Assembly: GCA_029783825.1 (NCBI GenBank) | Contig: JAREIK010002415.1 | Coordinates: 374,501 to 438,500 of the forward strand | DNA length: 64,000 nucleotides | Direction: 5' to 3' | Source: Sapria himalayana | Taxonomy: Eukaryota > Streptophyta > Magnoliopsida > Malpighiales > Rafflesiaceae | In this document: positions 11,868 through 21,639 of the stretch, one piece after another | Layout of the letters: each line of letters starts with the position of its first letter | How positions within the stretch are numbered: position 1 is the stretch's first letter | Notes under the pieces: model-generated | The model's input: the letters and a program-made list of their open reading frames with translations, nothing else | Told to the model about the DNA's origin: nothing | Database searches by the model: none | Position numbers and translations under genes: made by a program

Positions 11868-12770
11868 TGTGAGAACTTACACATACCCACATATAATGAT
11901 TTCATAAATTTGTATAACCACATATATGTATAAATATATGTATATATATTTCAAAATATATGATTGAACTCTTATATTATATATCGGTAAACATATATGA
12001 CTATGGAGGCAAAACATAAATTTTTTTTTTATATTTTCTTGATATTTTCCTACTAAACATTATTTGTTCACCCCTATTTTCCCTTGGTGGAAAAAATATT
12101 GAAGACCAAAATCCAATTCTGAAGCTTGTAAATTTATGTGAGGGGTTTGGTGGATCATTTAGATGAGTTTTTTGAAATCCTGTTATGTATTTAATCATAA
12201 GAGATATTTTTTGTAAATGATATTACTTTTATATGTAATTATTTTAACTTGATAGTTTATGATTATTCATTATATTCTCTTGAATTCAATCTATTTCAAA
12301 TGTCTAAATATATGGGATCTTGACCTATTTTTGTTCAAATGTCTAATTATTTTTAATATACGAGATTTCAAATTTTTGATATTCTGAGTGTTTTAGAAAA
12401 TGAAACTAATATGAAAAATAGAAAGGGAATAATTTATTTTTGACTTGCCTATAGTTTTCTCCAGACATGTAGTCAACCATAGAAAATACTATTTATAGTA
12501 TATATTTTCTTGATTTTTTTAATATAAATTCATTTATTTTACATCAATATTTTAATAGATCCCCTTCCATTTATTTTTACATGTACTTTATGATAAGTCA
12601 TTTTAAAAAATATAAAACCTCTCATTAAAAATATAAAATTTATAAAAGCTCACCATTAAAAATATAAAACCTCTCATATTAGATTTTAAAGTATTTTAAA
12701 TCATATTAAATTTTACTATTCAAGCCAAGCATGTTGCGACTCTTGAGTAGGATTCCAGGGGGTCATGACA
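11868..12770 (+). repeat. 5' LTR of a Del/Tekay-like chromovirus
   Basis: The LTR opens with TGTGAGAACTTAC at 11,868 and closes with GGGGGTCATGACA at 12,758-12,770, the TG...CA layout usual for this gypsy lineage. A methionine-tRNA primer site follows eight bases on and a chromovirus gag-pol after that. The matching 3' LTR is not found because the element is cut at about 16,770, so the start rests on the terminal pattern alone. Confidence 0.65.
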
Positions 12771-12777
12771 GATTTTG

Positions 12778-12788
12778 TGGTATCAGAG
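12778..12788 (+). other. Primer binding site, initiator Met-tRNA type
   Basis: TGGTATCAGAG, the 3' complement of initiator methionine tRNA, lies eight bases after the LTR end. This is the usual arrangement in Del/Tekay chromoviruses. Confidence 0.8.
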
Positions 12789-13103
12789 ATAAAGTTTCCA
12801 AAGTTGCATTGTGCGTGCATAAATTATTAAGCATGTTAGTGTGATAAGTCATTTAAACTCGCTTGTTTGTGTATTTTGAGTACTAAGTACTTTTAGATTT
12901 GATTGTCATATTATTTGGAATGTGAGTTGTTGAATTTTTTTATAGCTAGTATGATTTTTAATAAAGTTGGATCTATGCATATGTTATTTGTTTATAGAAG
13001 CAAATTATGAGCACCAAAAGAGAGAGGACATGGTGTGGTACGTGCATCCTTGGCAATAAGTGCTACACAAGAGCCTTAATAGCCACAGTTTTGGCATGGT
13101 AGC

Positions 13104-13650
13104 TAGAGGTGTCAATCGAGCCTAACCGACCCGGCCCGGCATGAGGCACGGCACGATTCGGTCGTGCCTGGGCCGGCCCTACACAAAAATTTATCGTGCT
13201 CGAGCTCGTGTCTTGCACGATCACGACACCAATCGTGTCGTGCCATGCCAAGGCCAACTAGGCCTCGTGTAGTGCTTGGCCCAGCATGGTACCATGACCA
13301 GTTGGCATGAGCCGAGAAACCAATTTTTTTTTAAATTAGGGTTACAGGGGTGCCAAAAACCTAATATTTTTAAAAATTAGGATTTTGGGGGCGCCGAAAC
13401 CCTAATTTTTTTAAAAATTAGGGTTTCGGGGAGACCAAAATCCTAATTTTTTAAATTATGGGTTCGGCGCACGGCGACGCAATGACGGGCAACCGAACCC
13501 CTAATTTTTTTTATATTAGGCGGGTCGAACTCGGCGGATTCATGCCGTGGGCTCGTGCCGAGCTAACCTCCACAGAACTGACACGAAAGCACGGTCGGGC
13601 CGGCAAAAAATGGGCCGGCCCAGCCCGACACGTTCCGTTCGACATCTTTA
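13104..13650. mobile_element. Non-autonomous hAT element (547 bp) with perfect 8-bp TSD
   Basis: The termini are TAGAGGTGTCAATCGAG and, inverted, TAAAGATGTCGAACGGA. The 8-bp target ATGGTAGC is duplicated perfectly at 13,096-13,103 and 13,651-13,658. It carries no transposase frame. It is rich in CpG and GC compared with everything around, which fits a late insertion that has had little time to deaminate. It sits in the gag frame of the chromovirus. Open frames across it are by-products of its composition. Confidence 0.92.
13325..13455. repeat. Alternating inverted repeats inside the hAT element
   Basis: The segments AAATTAGGGTT, AACCTAAT, AAATTAGGATTT, AAACCCTAATTT, AAATTAGGGTTTCGG and AATCCTAATTT alternate in orientation about every 30-60 bp. 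Neighbouring segments could pair into stacked hairpins. The core resembles the plant telomere unit TTTAGGG by chance or descent, but it is not a telomere tract. Confidence 0.7.
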
Positions 13651-14760
13651 ATGGTAGCTCTTGATATGCTCCATGAAAGGACATGCTTGAGGCTTTTCAT
13701 GGAGTGACTGACATAAATGGCCAAGACGTACAAGGTAATTATAGCGAGTATGAAGCTAGTGCACCAATAAATCTCCAACTCACAGTAGAGCAAGAAAGAA
13801 TTCATAGGACAACATGGTGCCTCGTAGAATTTCAAAAGCAAAGCCATTTTTCATTCACTAGTGATCCTAACATGACAACATCAAAATCATGGCTATGCCT
13901 CATCAAGAAGAAGATGGATAATGTATGTATTCTAGATGAATTCAAAGTTCCTATTGTGACTTTCTTATTCTGGGGGAAGTAGACTTTTGGTGAAAACATG
14001 TTTCCATAACTCAAGATCTAGCTCATTTGACTTGGTTGGAGTTTGAAGATATCTTATATAAAAAGAACTTTGGTGAGGTTACAAGGGAAGTAAAAGTCAA
14101 AAAGTTCAATAGGCTATTGTAGGGTAATAATGAGTATTATCGGATATGAAACAAAGTTTTTTAAGTTGCCATGATTTGTTCCTTACTTGGTTACCATATA
14201 AAAAATGAGAGCCCAACACTTAGAGCAAGATGTCAAGCCATCTCTCCACTCGATGTTGGTGACCTTGCATGTTCATGATTATCGTGGCTTGGTGGAAAGT
14301 GCCATTTTAGTGGATATAGAAATGATGCAATGAGAATCCAAAAAAATCATAATAAAAACATAAAATAACTAAGAAAGGTGGTTTAAAGGGAGCTTCCATG
14401 TAGAAGAAGGGATGACAAACTTTTCATCATGACTAGACTACTATGAGGTTAGTTTCTATTGGTGGATCACATGGTGATAGCTATTTCTGGGGTGAAGTTC
14501 ATTCTAAATCATTTAGATATATTGGTTGTGGCCAAGAAGGGCTCTTGAGAAAAGATTGCCCTCAGCCTTTCTACCTAATGATTTCGCGAGAAACAACTTC
14601 AGTATCAAGGGGAACTCATCTAACTCAATTCATAGGCCTTCATATGGTTCAAATCACCCTAGCCAACAAGGTTCCTCTTCTACTAGTGCATCACAATTGA
14701 AAAAGAGTAAAGGAAATACACCTATGAATTAGGGATGAGGTTTATCCATCTTACCTACTA

Positions 14761-15260
14761 TGGAGGAGGAGTTAGTCATAAATATTGCAGTAGAAGATAT
14801 GATGCTTATTTCTAGTACTTGGGCACTTATTTTGTTTGATACAGATGCTTCACATTGTTCTATCTTCTACTTCTTTGTAAATACTCTCTGGGTGTGAAAC
14901 CTAAAAAGTTAGACACTAGTTTATGTATTACTTCTCCTTTGCAAAATTCAATTGTAGTAAGTATAATGTGTAAAAATTATGAGATCTACTCTGAAGACAT
15001 GTGTCTTTGTATTGATCTTTAACTCTTAAATTTTTTTAGTTATAATATAATCCTGTGAATGGATTGATTGTCAAAGTTTGGTATTGTACTACATTGTTAC
15101 AATATGCAAGTCATATTCTGAGTTGGACAAACTCTCGTGTTTAAAAGTGGAGCTAGTCTTTATGTCTTTAACTTGATGGCTAGACTTATATCGTGAATGG
15201 TAAACAAAGCTTTGTATCTTTTTATCTAAAACAAATTGAAAGTAGAGGGTGAAACTAATA
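14761..15260 (+). pseudogene. Chromovirus aspartic protease (decayed)
   Basis: Around 14,829-14,866 the frame reads LILFDTDASHCSI, the retroviral protease motif L-F-D-T-G-A-S-H-S-F with the active-site Gly changed to Asp. Upstream VINIAVEDMMLIS fits the first protease strand. Later text (KVWYCTT and similar) is broken over several frames. It lies between the zinc knuckle and RT, as expected. Confidence 0.7.
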
Positions 15261-16110
15261 CTCCTTGGTCACAAGTGCCAATAGTGAAGGAGTTTGATGA
15301 TTTATTTTCCGAAGAGCTACCTAGTTTGTCGCCTCTAAGAAGGATAGAATTTTTTAGTGACTTAGTCTTAGGAAACGAGCATATTTCCATTCCTCCTTAT
15401 TAAATGGTATCAATAGAATTGATAGTGTTACAAAGTCAACTTCATGACTTGCTTGATAAGGAGATCAAATAGCCTAGTATGTCAGCATGGAGATCTCATG
15501 TTCGCTTTGAAAAAAAAAATGGGTTGCTGTAGTTGTGTATAGACTATAAAAGGTTGAATTAGGTGACATTAAGAACAAGTATCCACTTCCTCATATATAT
15601 GACTTGTTTAACTAGTTGATAAAGCCCTATTTTCCACAAAAATGGACTTGACATTAGAATATCATCAATTGTGGGTAAGAAAAGATGATGTACCCAATAT
15701 AGCCTTTCATACTCAATATGGTCATTATGAATTTTTGATACTACCTTTTGGTATGATGAATGCACAAGTAGTTTTTATGGATTTAATGAACTATGTTTTT
15801 TGACATTTTCTTGACACATTTATCATCGTCTATATTAATGTATTGGTGTATTCAAAGATACAAGAGGGACATAAGCAACATCTTAGATTAGTTTTGCAAA
15901 CTATTTGTAAGTATCATTTGTATGCAAAGTAGTCAAAGTGTGACTTATAATCCACTAGTATTCAAGTTTTGGGTCATATGGTGACCAAGGAAGGGATTTC
16001 TATAAACCTTGAGAATGTGAAAGCTATGTTTGAGTGGCTGATGCCGACTAGTAATTGAAGTACATAGTTTCTTGGGGTTGACAAATTATTATCATCACTT
16101 TGAGTGAGAT
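15261..16110 (+). pseudogene. Chromovirus reverse transcriptase (decayed)
   Basis: RT copies element RNA into DNA. The order of conserved blocks is complete though spread over three frames: EELPSLSPLRRIEF near 15,315, QLHDLLDKEIK near 15,440, LCIDYKRLN near 15,535, NKYPLPH near 15,575, and GHYEF with LPFGM near 15,720. The catalytic Y-x-D-D strand reads IVYINVLVYS near 15,826, so both aspartates are lost. FLGL near 16,070 closes the domain. Together these identify the Del/Tekay-type gypsy lineage. Inactive. Confidence 0.85.
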
Positions 16111-16770
16111 GAGAAGTATGAAGTTACTTTCAAAGATTTAAAAAATAAGATAGTTTTAACCTCAATCTTTACTTTGTCAGATGGCACATGATCATATGTG
16201 ATTTTCATTGATGTATCCTTAAATGACTTAGGTTGTGTGCTTAAGCAGAATGAAAGAGCCATTAGTTATGAGTCCATATATTTGAAGATTTGAAGTGTAC
16301 TCGAAAAGTTGAGATATCAATAGATGTGGAGATGTTTCTTGTATGACATGAAATTTGAAGTGTACTCGAATCATAAGAGTCTCAAGTACTTGTTCACTTA
16401 GAAAAATGCAACCTATGGCAGAGGTGATGAATGAAATATTTGGAGGAATATGACCTTATGTTGTAATATCATTTGGGCAAAGCTGATACTGTGGCTGTTG
16501 CATAAAGTAGAAAATATCATAAAAGTTTAGCTTCTTTGAGACTTCAACATTAGAAAATAATAGCTTTTGTAGAAGACTTTGGGTTGCAAGTAGATGACCT
16601 AATAAATTCAGTTTGTCTTTATAGTTTAAAGCTTCAACCTACTCTAATTTCGAAGATAATTGTAGCACAAAAAAAGTTGTTGTGATGCAGAAATTCATTC
16701 AAAGGTATGAAAAGAAGGGTGGCATTGAGTGGAAACTTGTAGTAGATGATAGGTATCCATTTAGATGCAG
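16111..16770 (+). pseudogene. Chromovirus RNase H and start of integrase, truncated
   Basis: VTFKDLKNKIVLTSIFTLSD near 16,125, then YVIFIDVSLNDLGCVLKQN near 16,195 and FEVYSNHKSLKYLFT near 16,350 mark the RNase H region (family: S-D-A-S-x-x-G-L-G-C-V-L, Y-T-D-H-K-S-L-K-Y). FIQRYEKKGGIEWKLVVDD near 16,692 is the linker before the integrase zinc domain. The match stops near 16,770, where motif-array sequence takes over. The catalytic integrase core and 3' LTR are missing. Confidence 0.8.
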
Positions 16771-17215
16771 TCTCAAAGCCATGACTATTGTTCTCAAAAA
16801 AAGAAAAGCTGTGACTTTTATGTTAGAGCTAATTACCAGTATCACAATATTTTTATAGTACTATAGTAGCATGATATATTAGATAAGAGAAGACTAATAC
16901 CATGATCACACACAACACCATGGACATTTGAATACAAATGAATGAAAAATTTTATGTTGTGACCATTTTCTAGCACTACGACCATTTTCCAGTGCTACAG
17001 CCATTTTCCAGCACTACATCCATAGGATATACAAGATATTCTTAGTGCCATATCTATATCATAGTGTCATGGACATATAATAATCAAGAAGGATCAATGC
17101 TAATATTGTAGCTTAATCACAACGTCATGGTCATATATTAATATGAACAGCTTTTCACCATGATGCATTCATTTCATAATGTCACAACCCTTTATTAAAG
17201 ACAACAAGACAAATA
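16770..17215. repeat. Motif array, homologous to 21,800-22,240
   Basis: The sequence follows the same order as 21,800-22,240 (for example 'TATACAAGATATTCTTAGT' near 17,028 against 'TATACAAGACATTCTTAGT' near 22,060). It carries many decayed array motifs. Inside it, 16,961-17,017 holds three 19-bp units of the form GACCATTTTCCAGCACTAC. Confidence 0.75.
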
Positions 17216-17660
17216 CTTGAAGCTAAACGTTATGGAATTCTTGTTAACTTGTAAAAGGATAATTTATTTTTAGTAGTTTAGATAATATTAAGTTTGATAA
17301 ATCTTTCTGAATCCAAATACTAAGTCTTGTAAACTTTTTTAAAAGTAGATAGTTGTATTTTGGATTTTTACATGTATCTTTTCTTTTTTTTAGTCACCAA
17401 TCTACTAAGTAAAATATTTAGCTTATCTTTCTCTAAATAGCTAATGAACTACCTTAAGAGTTATGTGAGCAAAATAAAGAAGATGAAATTTATATTGGGA
17501 AATGTACAACATAAGTGAGCGAGATGATCCCAAACTATCATTACAATGAGGCTTATCATGCTCAAGGAAGTGACCTTTATTATGAATTTATTGAAACCAT
17601 TATCAATCATATTATCATCAAGTAGATAGTTATAAAATTTGGAGCTATGGAAGCTACTAG

Positions 17661-18420
17661 GAAAAGATATTTTATGAATCTCAACCATCTTCAAAATCTT
17701 TTTTGTCAGCTAAACTTGAAGAAGTACTGAGAGAAATGAGTAGAGACAACTCTATTGAGGAAGAAACATTGAAACAATTAAAGGAGAAATATAAATTCAT
17801 GGATTGGGTTAAGTATGAATAAAGTGATGTATCAAAAATCTTTGTGACTAATACAAAAATAGTTATAGATAAAAATCTAGAAGAATAAATTGATAATACC
17901 GACTCAATTATTCATGAAGAAAATGCTGAAGCAAGTGATAAAACCTCCTTGGCTAATATAGAGAAACTTGTGGCTGAAAATCAAGAAGTATAAATTGAAG
18001 ACATAGCCTCAATTATTCTAAAAGAAGAAGCTGAAATGAATGATGAAATCTCTATGGCTAATACAGAGAGAATTGTGGTAGTAAACCCTGAAGATAAAAT
18101 TATAGATATGGCCTCAATTAGTTAAGAAGAAGAAGATTAAGCAAGTGATGAGATCTCTATAGCTAATACGAAGACACTTGTGGTTGAAAAACTTGAAAAG
18201 GAAATCAAAGATATGACCTTAATTATTTAAGAAGAATAAGATGAATTGAACTTTGAAGTTTTAGTAGCTGAAATAGAAAAAATTGTAGAGAAATATAAGC
18301 AAGAGGTTGAAAAAAGCCAAGACACTAGGCAATGTCAAAGCAAGGGAAAAAACAAAGAAGAGGAACACTATCCAAGTTATTAGTGTGGATGATGGTTTCA
18401 AGATAATTACAAACACTAGC
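17661..18420 (+). pseudogene. Decayed frame with four 35-residue acidic repeats
   Basis: One frame can be followed from 17,661 for about 250 codons, with stops only as TAA (17,820, 17,886, 17,991, 18,123, 18,138, 18,228, 18,234). Most look like former CAA glutamines. It begins with a charged helical stretch (LEEVLREMSRDNSIEEETLK) and then holds four units spaced exactly 105 bp apart, with markers at 17,901, 18,006, 18,111 and 18,216. Each has a DMASII-like core followed by EEEAEASDEIS and ANTEKLVVE. The product would be very acidic and probably coiled-coil. A basic tail (QCQSKGKNKEEEHYPSY) follows, as before a zinc knuckle in some Gags. I do not recognise the family; a retroelement accessory or gag-like protein is most likely. 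Confidence 0.6.
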
Positions 18421-18449
18421 ATTCACTACTGATACAAAAAATGCAAGAA

Positions 18450-19280
18450 TGAAAGAAGTAATATAATATAGGAAAATGCTAGATATCTAATAGAGAGAAA
18501 GAAGTTTTGAAAGTCTAGCTACGGAAAATAAATATAACACTTCTTGGGACGGAATGCAAGAATTTTTTTTGCTGCTTGTGTGATGGAGTGTGATTATTAT
18601 GAGAATAAACTTTACATTTACATAATTACACTTAAACACCCCCCTATTCACACAAAAATAATAGATTCAAATCAATTATTATTCTAAAAATTTTCTTAAA
18701 GTAATGATAGTTATTGGGTAATTCCACTTCCAACGTTTGTAATTTTATAGATTAGAAAGAGAAGAAGAGGACAACAAACGATATATCCACAATCACAGTA
18801 TATCAAAACACAATCCAACAAACCATGACTGAAAATCAAACCACAACTAAAATATAGAAAATAATGTAGTTCACTAGTCATTAAGCATGATTAGCTACAT
18901 CCACCAACAAAATACTTATATATTTACATATTATAATTAAAATCAATGTTCTTTAAGTTTGTGAGCAGTAGTCACGAAAAAAATTATGCAGAGATGAGAG
19001 ACGAAAAATGAATAGTCCCAAAAAAAATGCTAGCGGCATGAAAATAGAAATAAAAAATCAATTTATATTAAATAATTTCTCGATATCAATAACGGAGTGG
19101 GTCAGATCAGTTGGATGAACCGGGTTGTGTTCCAAATATTCTTTGGCCCACTGATCAAGTAGTGGGACCCCCATTATTATGCTATTGCTATATTGCCAAC
19201 CTTTCAATATTTTATTTCCTACACTAACAAAAAATTGAAACAGAATACATTCTAGTTATACAAAACAATTTATCAAAACA
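18450..19280. other. Unassigned stretch with retained CpG sites
   Basis: No gene recognised. The part at 18,960-19,160 keeps several CpG sites (TCACGAAA, GACGAAA, AGCGGC, ATAACGGAG, AACCGGG) unlike the surroundings. It contains 'GGGTCAGATCAGT' and 'ACTGATCAAGTAGTGGGACC', weakly complementary. It may be single-copy DNA or a small young insertion; no target duplication was found. Confidence 0.4.
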
Positions 19281-19299
19281 AACTAAATACAACAACAGT

Positions 19300-19700
19300 T
19301 TTATAGTGTCATGATTTTGGTACTACATATAGTAATTACCCATCAGAATCTACATGAAAAACCATTGTAGTTTTTCAAAGCCATGATTTTAGTGTTAAAG
19401 AAAGGAAATCATGATAAAGGCTACATAACAATGTCATGTTAGTTTTTCAAAGCCAACCTTTGTGTTACATTGAAAAAAACATTATAAAAGCTATAGGGAG
19501 AAGTCACAACTTTGATACAATACCATAACTTTGAAGGAACAGCTTTCCATAATACAATGATTTTTCCTTTATAGAAGAAATACAAACCCATATATTCATG
19601 ATATTCAATTACCAAGTCGTGACTAGAAAAACCTAACCCTCAAATCTCTTCTACAAAAAATCCTAAATTTCTAGCAATGTCATGATAATCCACCCTAAAT
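19300..19700. repeat. Motif array
   Basis: Decayed array motifs (GTCATGAT, GCCATGAT, GTCACAAC near 19,494, GTCGTGAC near 19,616) repeat through this stretch. No coding frame. Confidence 0.65.
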
Positions 19701-19899
19701 ATTTTTAGTTTATTGACTTGACAATTGAAGGGAGATGATCATTGAATAAAAATATTGCATAAATAAGCAATAAGGAGAAAAAGAAGAGACCGAAACTTAG
19801 CACTATAAAAATATCACTTGAAGTCACAATGCCCATGATGTTTTAGAAATTAGGCAGAAATAAATGCATTATATGATGTCTAAAAAGGAGTTTATTAGA

Positions 19900-21420
19900 A
19901 AGAGAGGATTTAACAAATTCATTCCCTCCTTTTAAAGATATTATCAGAAAAAAAATTGGATTTTGTTTTGTATGCATATAGAATGGAAGAATATTTCAAT
20001 TGTGAAGTATTTTTATATAAATTTGGAGGATAGATAGGAGAAAATATGCTATGTGGCTGATATTATCATTAACAAGCTACTTGGATTCTTGGGCACTATA
20101 GATAGTGTAGATTTTAAATCTCTCCACATGCAACTAGATTTTCTATCTATTGTTCAATTGTTAACGAATAGAAATGATACATGAAAGGTGTTGTTGAAGA
20201 ATATATATGGATATTTGATGAGGAGAAAGCTCATGGATGAGTATAAAGTTTGGTTGTATTTTATATGCTCATTTATTTTGTCGCCGCTTCATGTTTATAT
20301 GATTATAATAGAAAGAGTTATTTTGCTATATGACATTTTCATTGGGCATCATTTTTATGTGGGAAATATTTTGGAGAAATTAATTTTTGGGTTCCTCAAA
20401 AGTTAATTTTTTGGTCAACTAACTCACCATTCTTTTATTACTTTGTTTTGTCTAGCCAAAAAAGTCCCTATAGATAAAAAAAACTAATGCAATGAGTTTG
20501 ATGATGTTTCCAAGACATTGTCGATCATAAAAAGAAAAATATAAAGAGATAGAAAAGAAAATAAGTCTATGCTTGAAGGGGAAGGACCATCCAAAATTTG
20601 GGAAGAATGCTCATCCTTCACCATAGATGGCACACAAGAGATGGAAATAAGGGGCATAATGTGAGAACATGAGTTTTTCCACATAGGCCATTCTTTAGTT
20701 GTACATGTTGGTATATTTATGAATATTTTTCATATTATGGAAAATGTGCAATGAAGTGTCAAGCAAATCAAAGAATAGTTGATAGGGAAGATTCATTCCC
20801 TACACATGGGAGTAGCGAAATTGGTTGGAAAACATGGTGTGATGTGGGAAATGCTTCTTTATCAAATAGAGATGGTTTATATCATTAAAGCAAAAAAAAT
20901 TTAAAGATTGAATCTACTAACTCTTTGAGAAAGGGATGAGATGCATGAATATTGGCTAGATGGAAAGCATTGAATCATTTAGAATGCTATATGAGGCCAT
21001 CACGACGAATTAGAAAAGAGTAATATAGGAAAGAGACAGAGAATAGAAAAGAAATGACATATCAGGAGTGCTAGTGGATGGAAAAAAAATTGGAAAGTAG
21101 AGTGTAAACCAAAATGACTTTTATTTTTTGATGAGATATTCTGAAGGTGCACTGAACTTGATTGGTCAAATATAAGTGGTACTTTATGATATTTTGGTGA
21201 AGATATTAGATGGTTTATAGACATAGAAGAGAGATACAAAAAGAAAATGCACTTATCTGCTACCATTTAAGTATTCAATGTTAGACTTTACTTATAAGAA
21301 GTATGATCCTAAAAAGAAATGAGAAAAACTATGGATTGATTTTATGAATTTAGAGTATTAGCAAGTTTTAATGAATATTCATGAAATTAATAAGTTTTTG
21401 AAAGTGTCTGGTAGATGGAA
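19900..21420 (+). pseudogene. PF20167-like putative plant transposon protein (decayed)
   Basis: The best-kept part is an uninterrupted run at 20,188-20,406: LLKNIYGYLMRRKLMDEYKV, then WLYFICSFILSPLHVYM, then LLYDIFIGHHFYVGNILEKL. This fits the central block of the putative plant transposon protein domain (PF20167): a W-x-x-F-x-x-x-x-L-x-P segment, then L-L-Y-x-I-x-x-G-x-x-x-x-V-G. Upstream, FKSLHMQLDFLSIVQLL (20,110-20,160) fits the N-terminal part. Downstream sequence reads as a polar tail with stops to about 21,420. The domain is known from plant retroelement-associated ORFs; its biochemical role is not established. It is flanked by Athila-like arrays, so it may be an extra ORF of such an element. 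Confidence 0.55.
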
Positions 21421-21639
21421 TAGAATAATGAGTCATTGATAGTTTTGACATCTATTCTTAGTAAAAAATCAAACTAATTGGTCATGAAAATCATTATATG
21501 ACATTACCCCACCAATTCATTGACATAATACTTCCACTGAACGATATTTTTTAGTGGCTACAATATTATCATGGAGATGAAACTATACCTATCCCATAAA
21601 ATTTAAATGGTTATGATATTAATTCTATGTTGTAGTAAT

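Larger units (their letters stand above)
13007..14760 (+). pseudogene. Chromovirus gag with zinc knuckle, split by a hAT insertion
   Basis: The likely start is the ATG at 13,007 (MSTKRERT, basic as in related Gags). The frame breaks at 13,104, where a hAT element is inserted, and resumes after 13,650 with a MLEAFHGVTDINGQ-like capsid segment. Near 14,505-14,570 the frame reads FRYIGCGQEGLLRKDCPQPF, a CCHC zinc knuckle whose first Cys is now Tyr and whose His is now Leu. A serine-rich linker (NSIHRPSYGSNHPSQQGSSS) follows, typical of the stretch between knuckle and protease. Many stops and frameshifts; not functional. Confidence 0.75.

Noticed and set aside
13340..13450. TTAGGGTTT words suggesting interstitial telomere repeats
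   Set aside because: They are separated by 30-60 bp and alternate in orientation. They belong to the hairpin interior of the hAT element.
13458..13982. Overlapping open frames of 68 to 99 codons on both strands
   Set aside because: They cross the hAT insertion and its right border. They arise from the GC-rich subterminal DNA and unrelated gag sequence and have no single origin.
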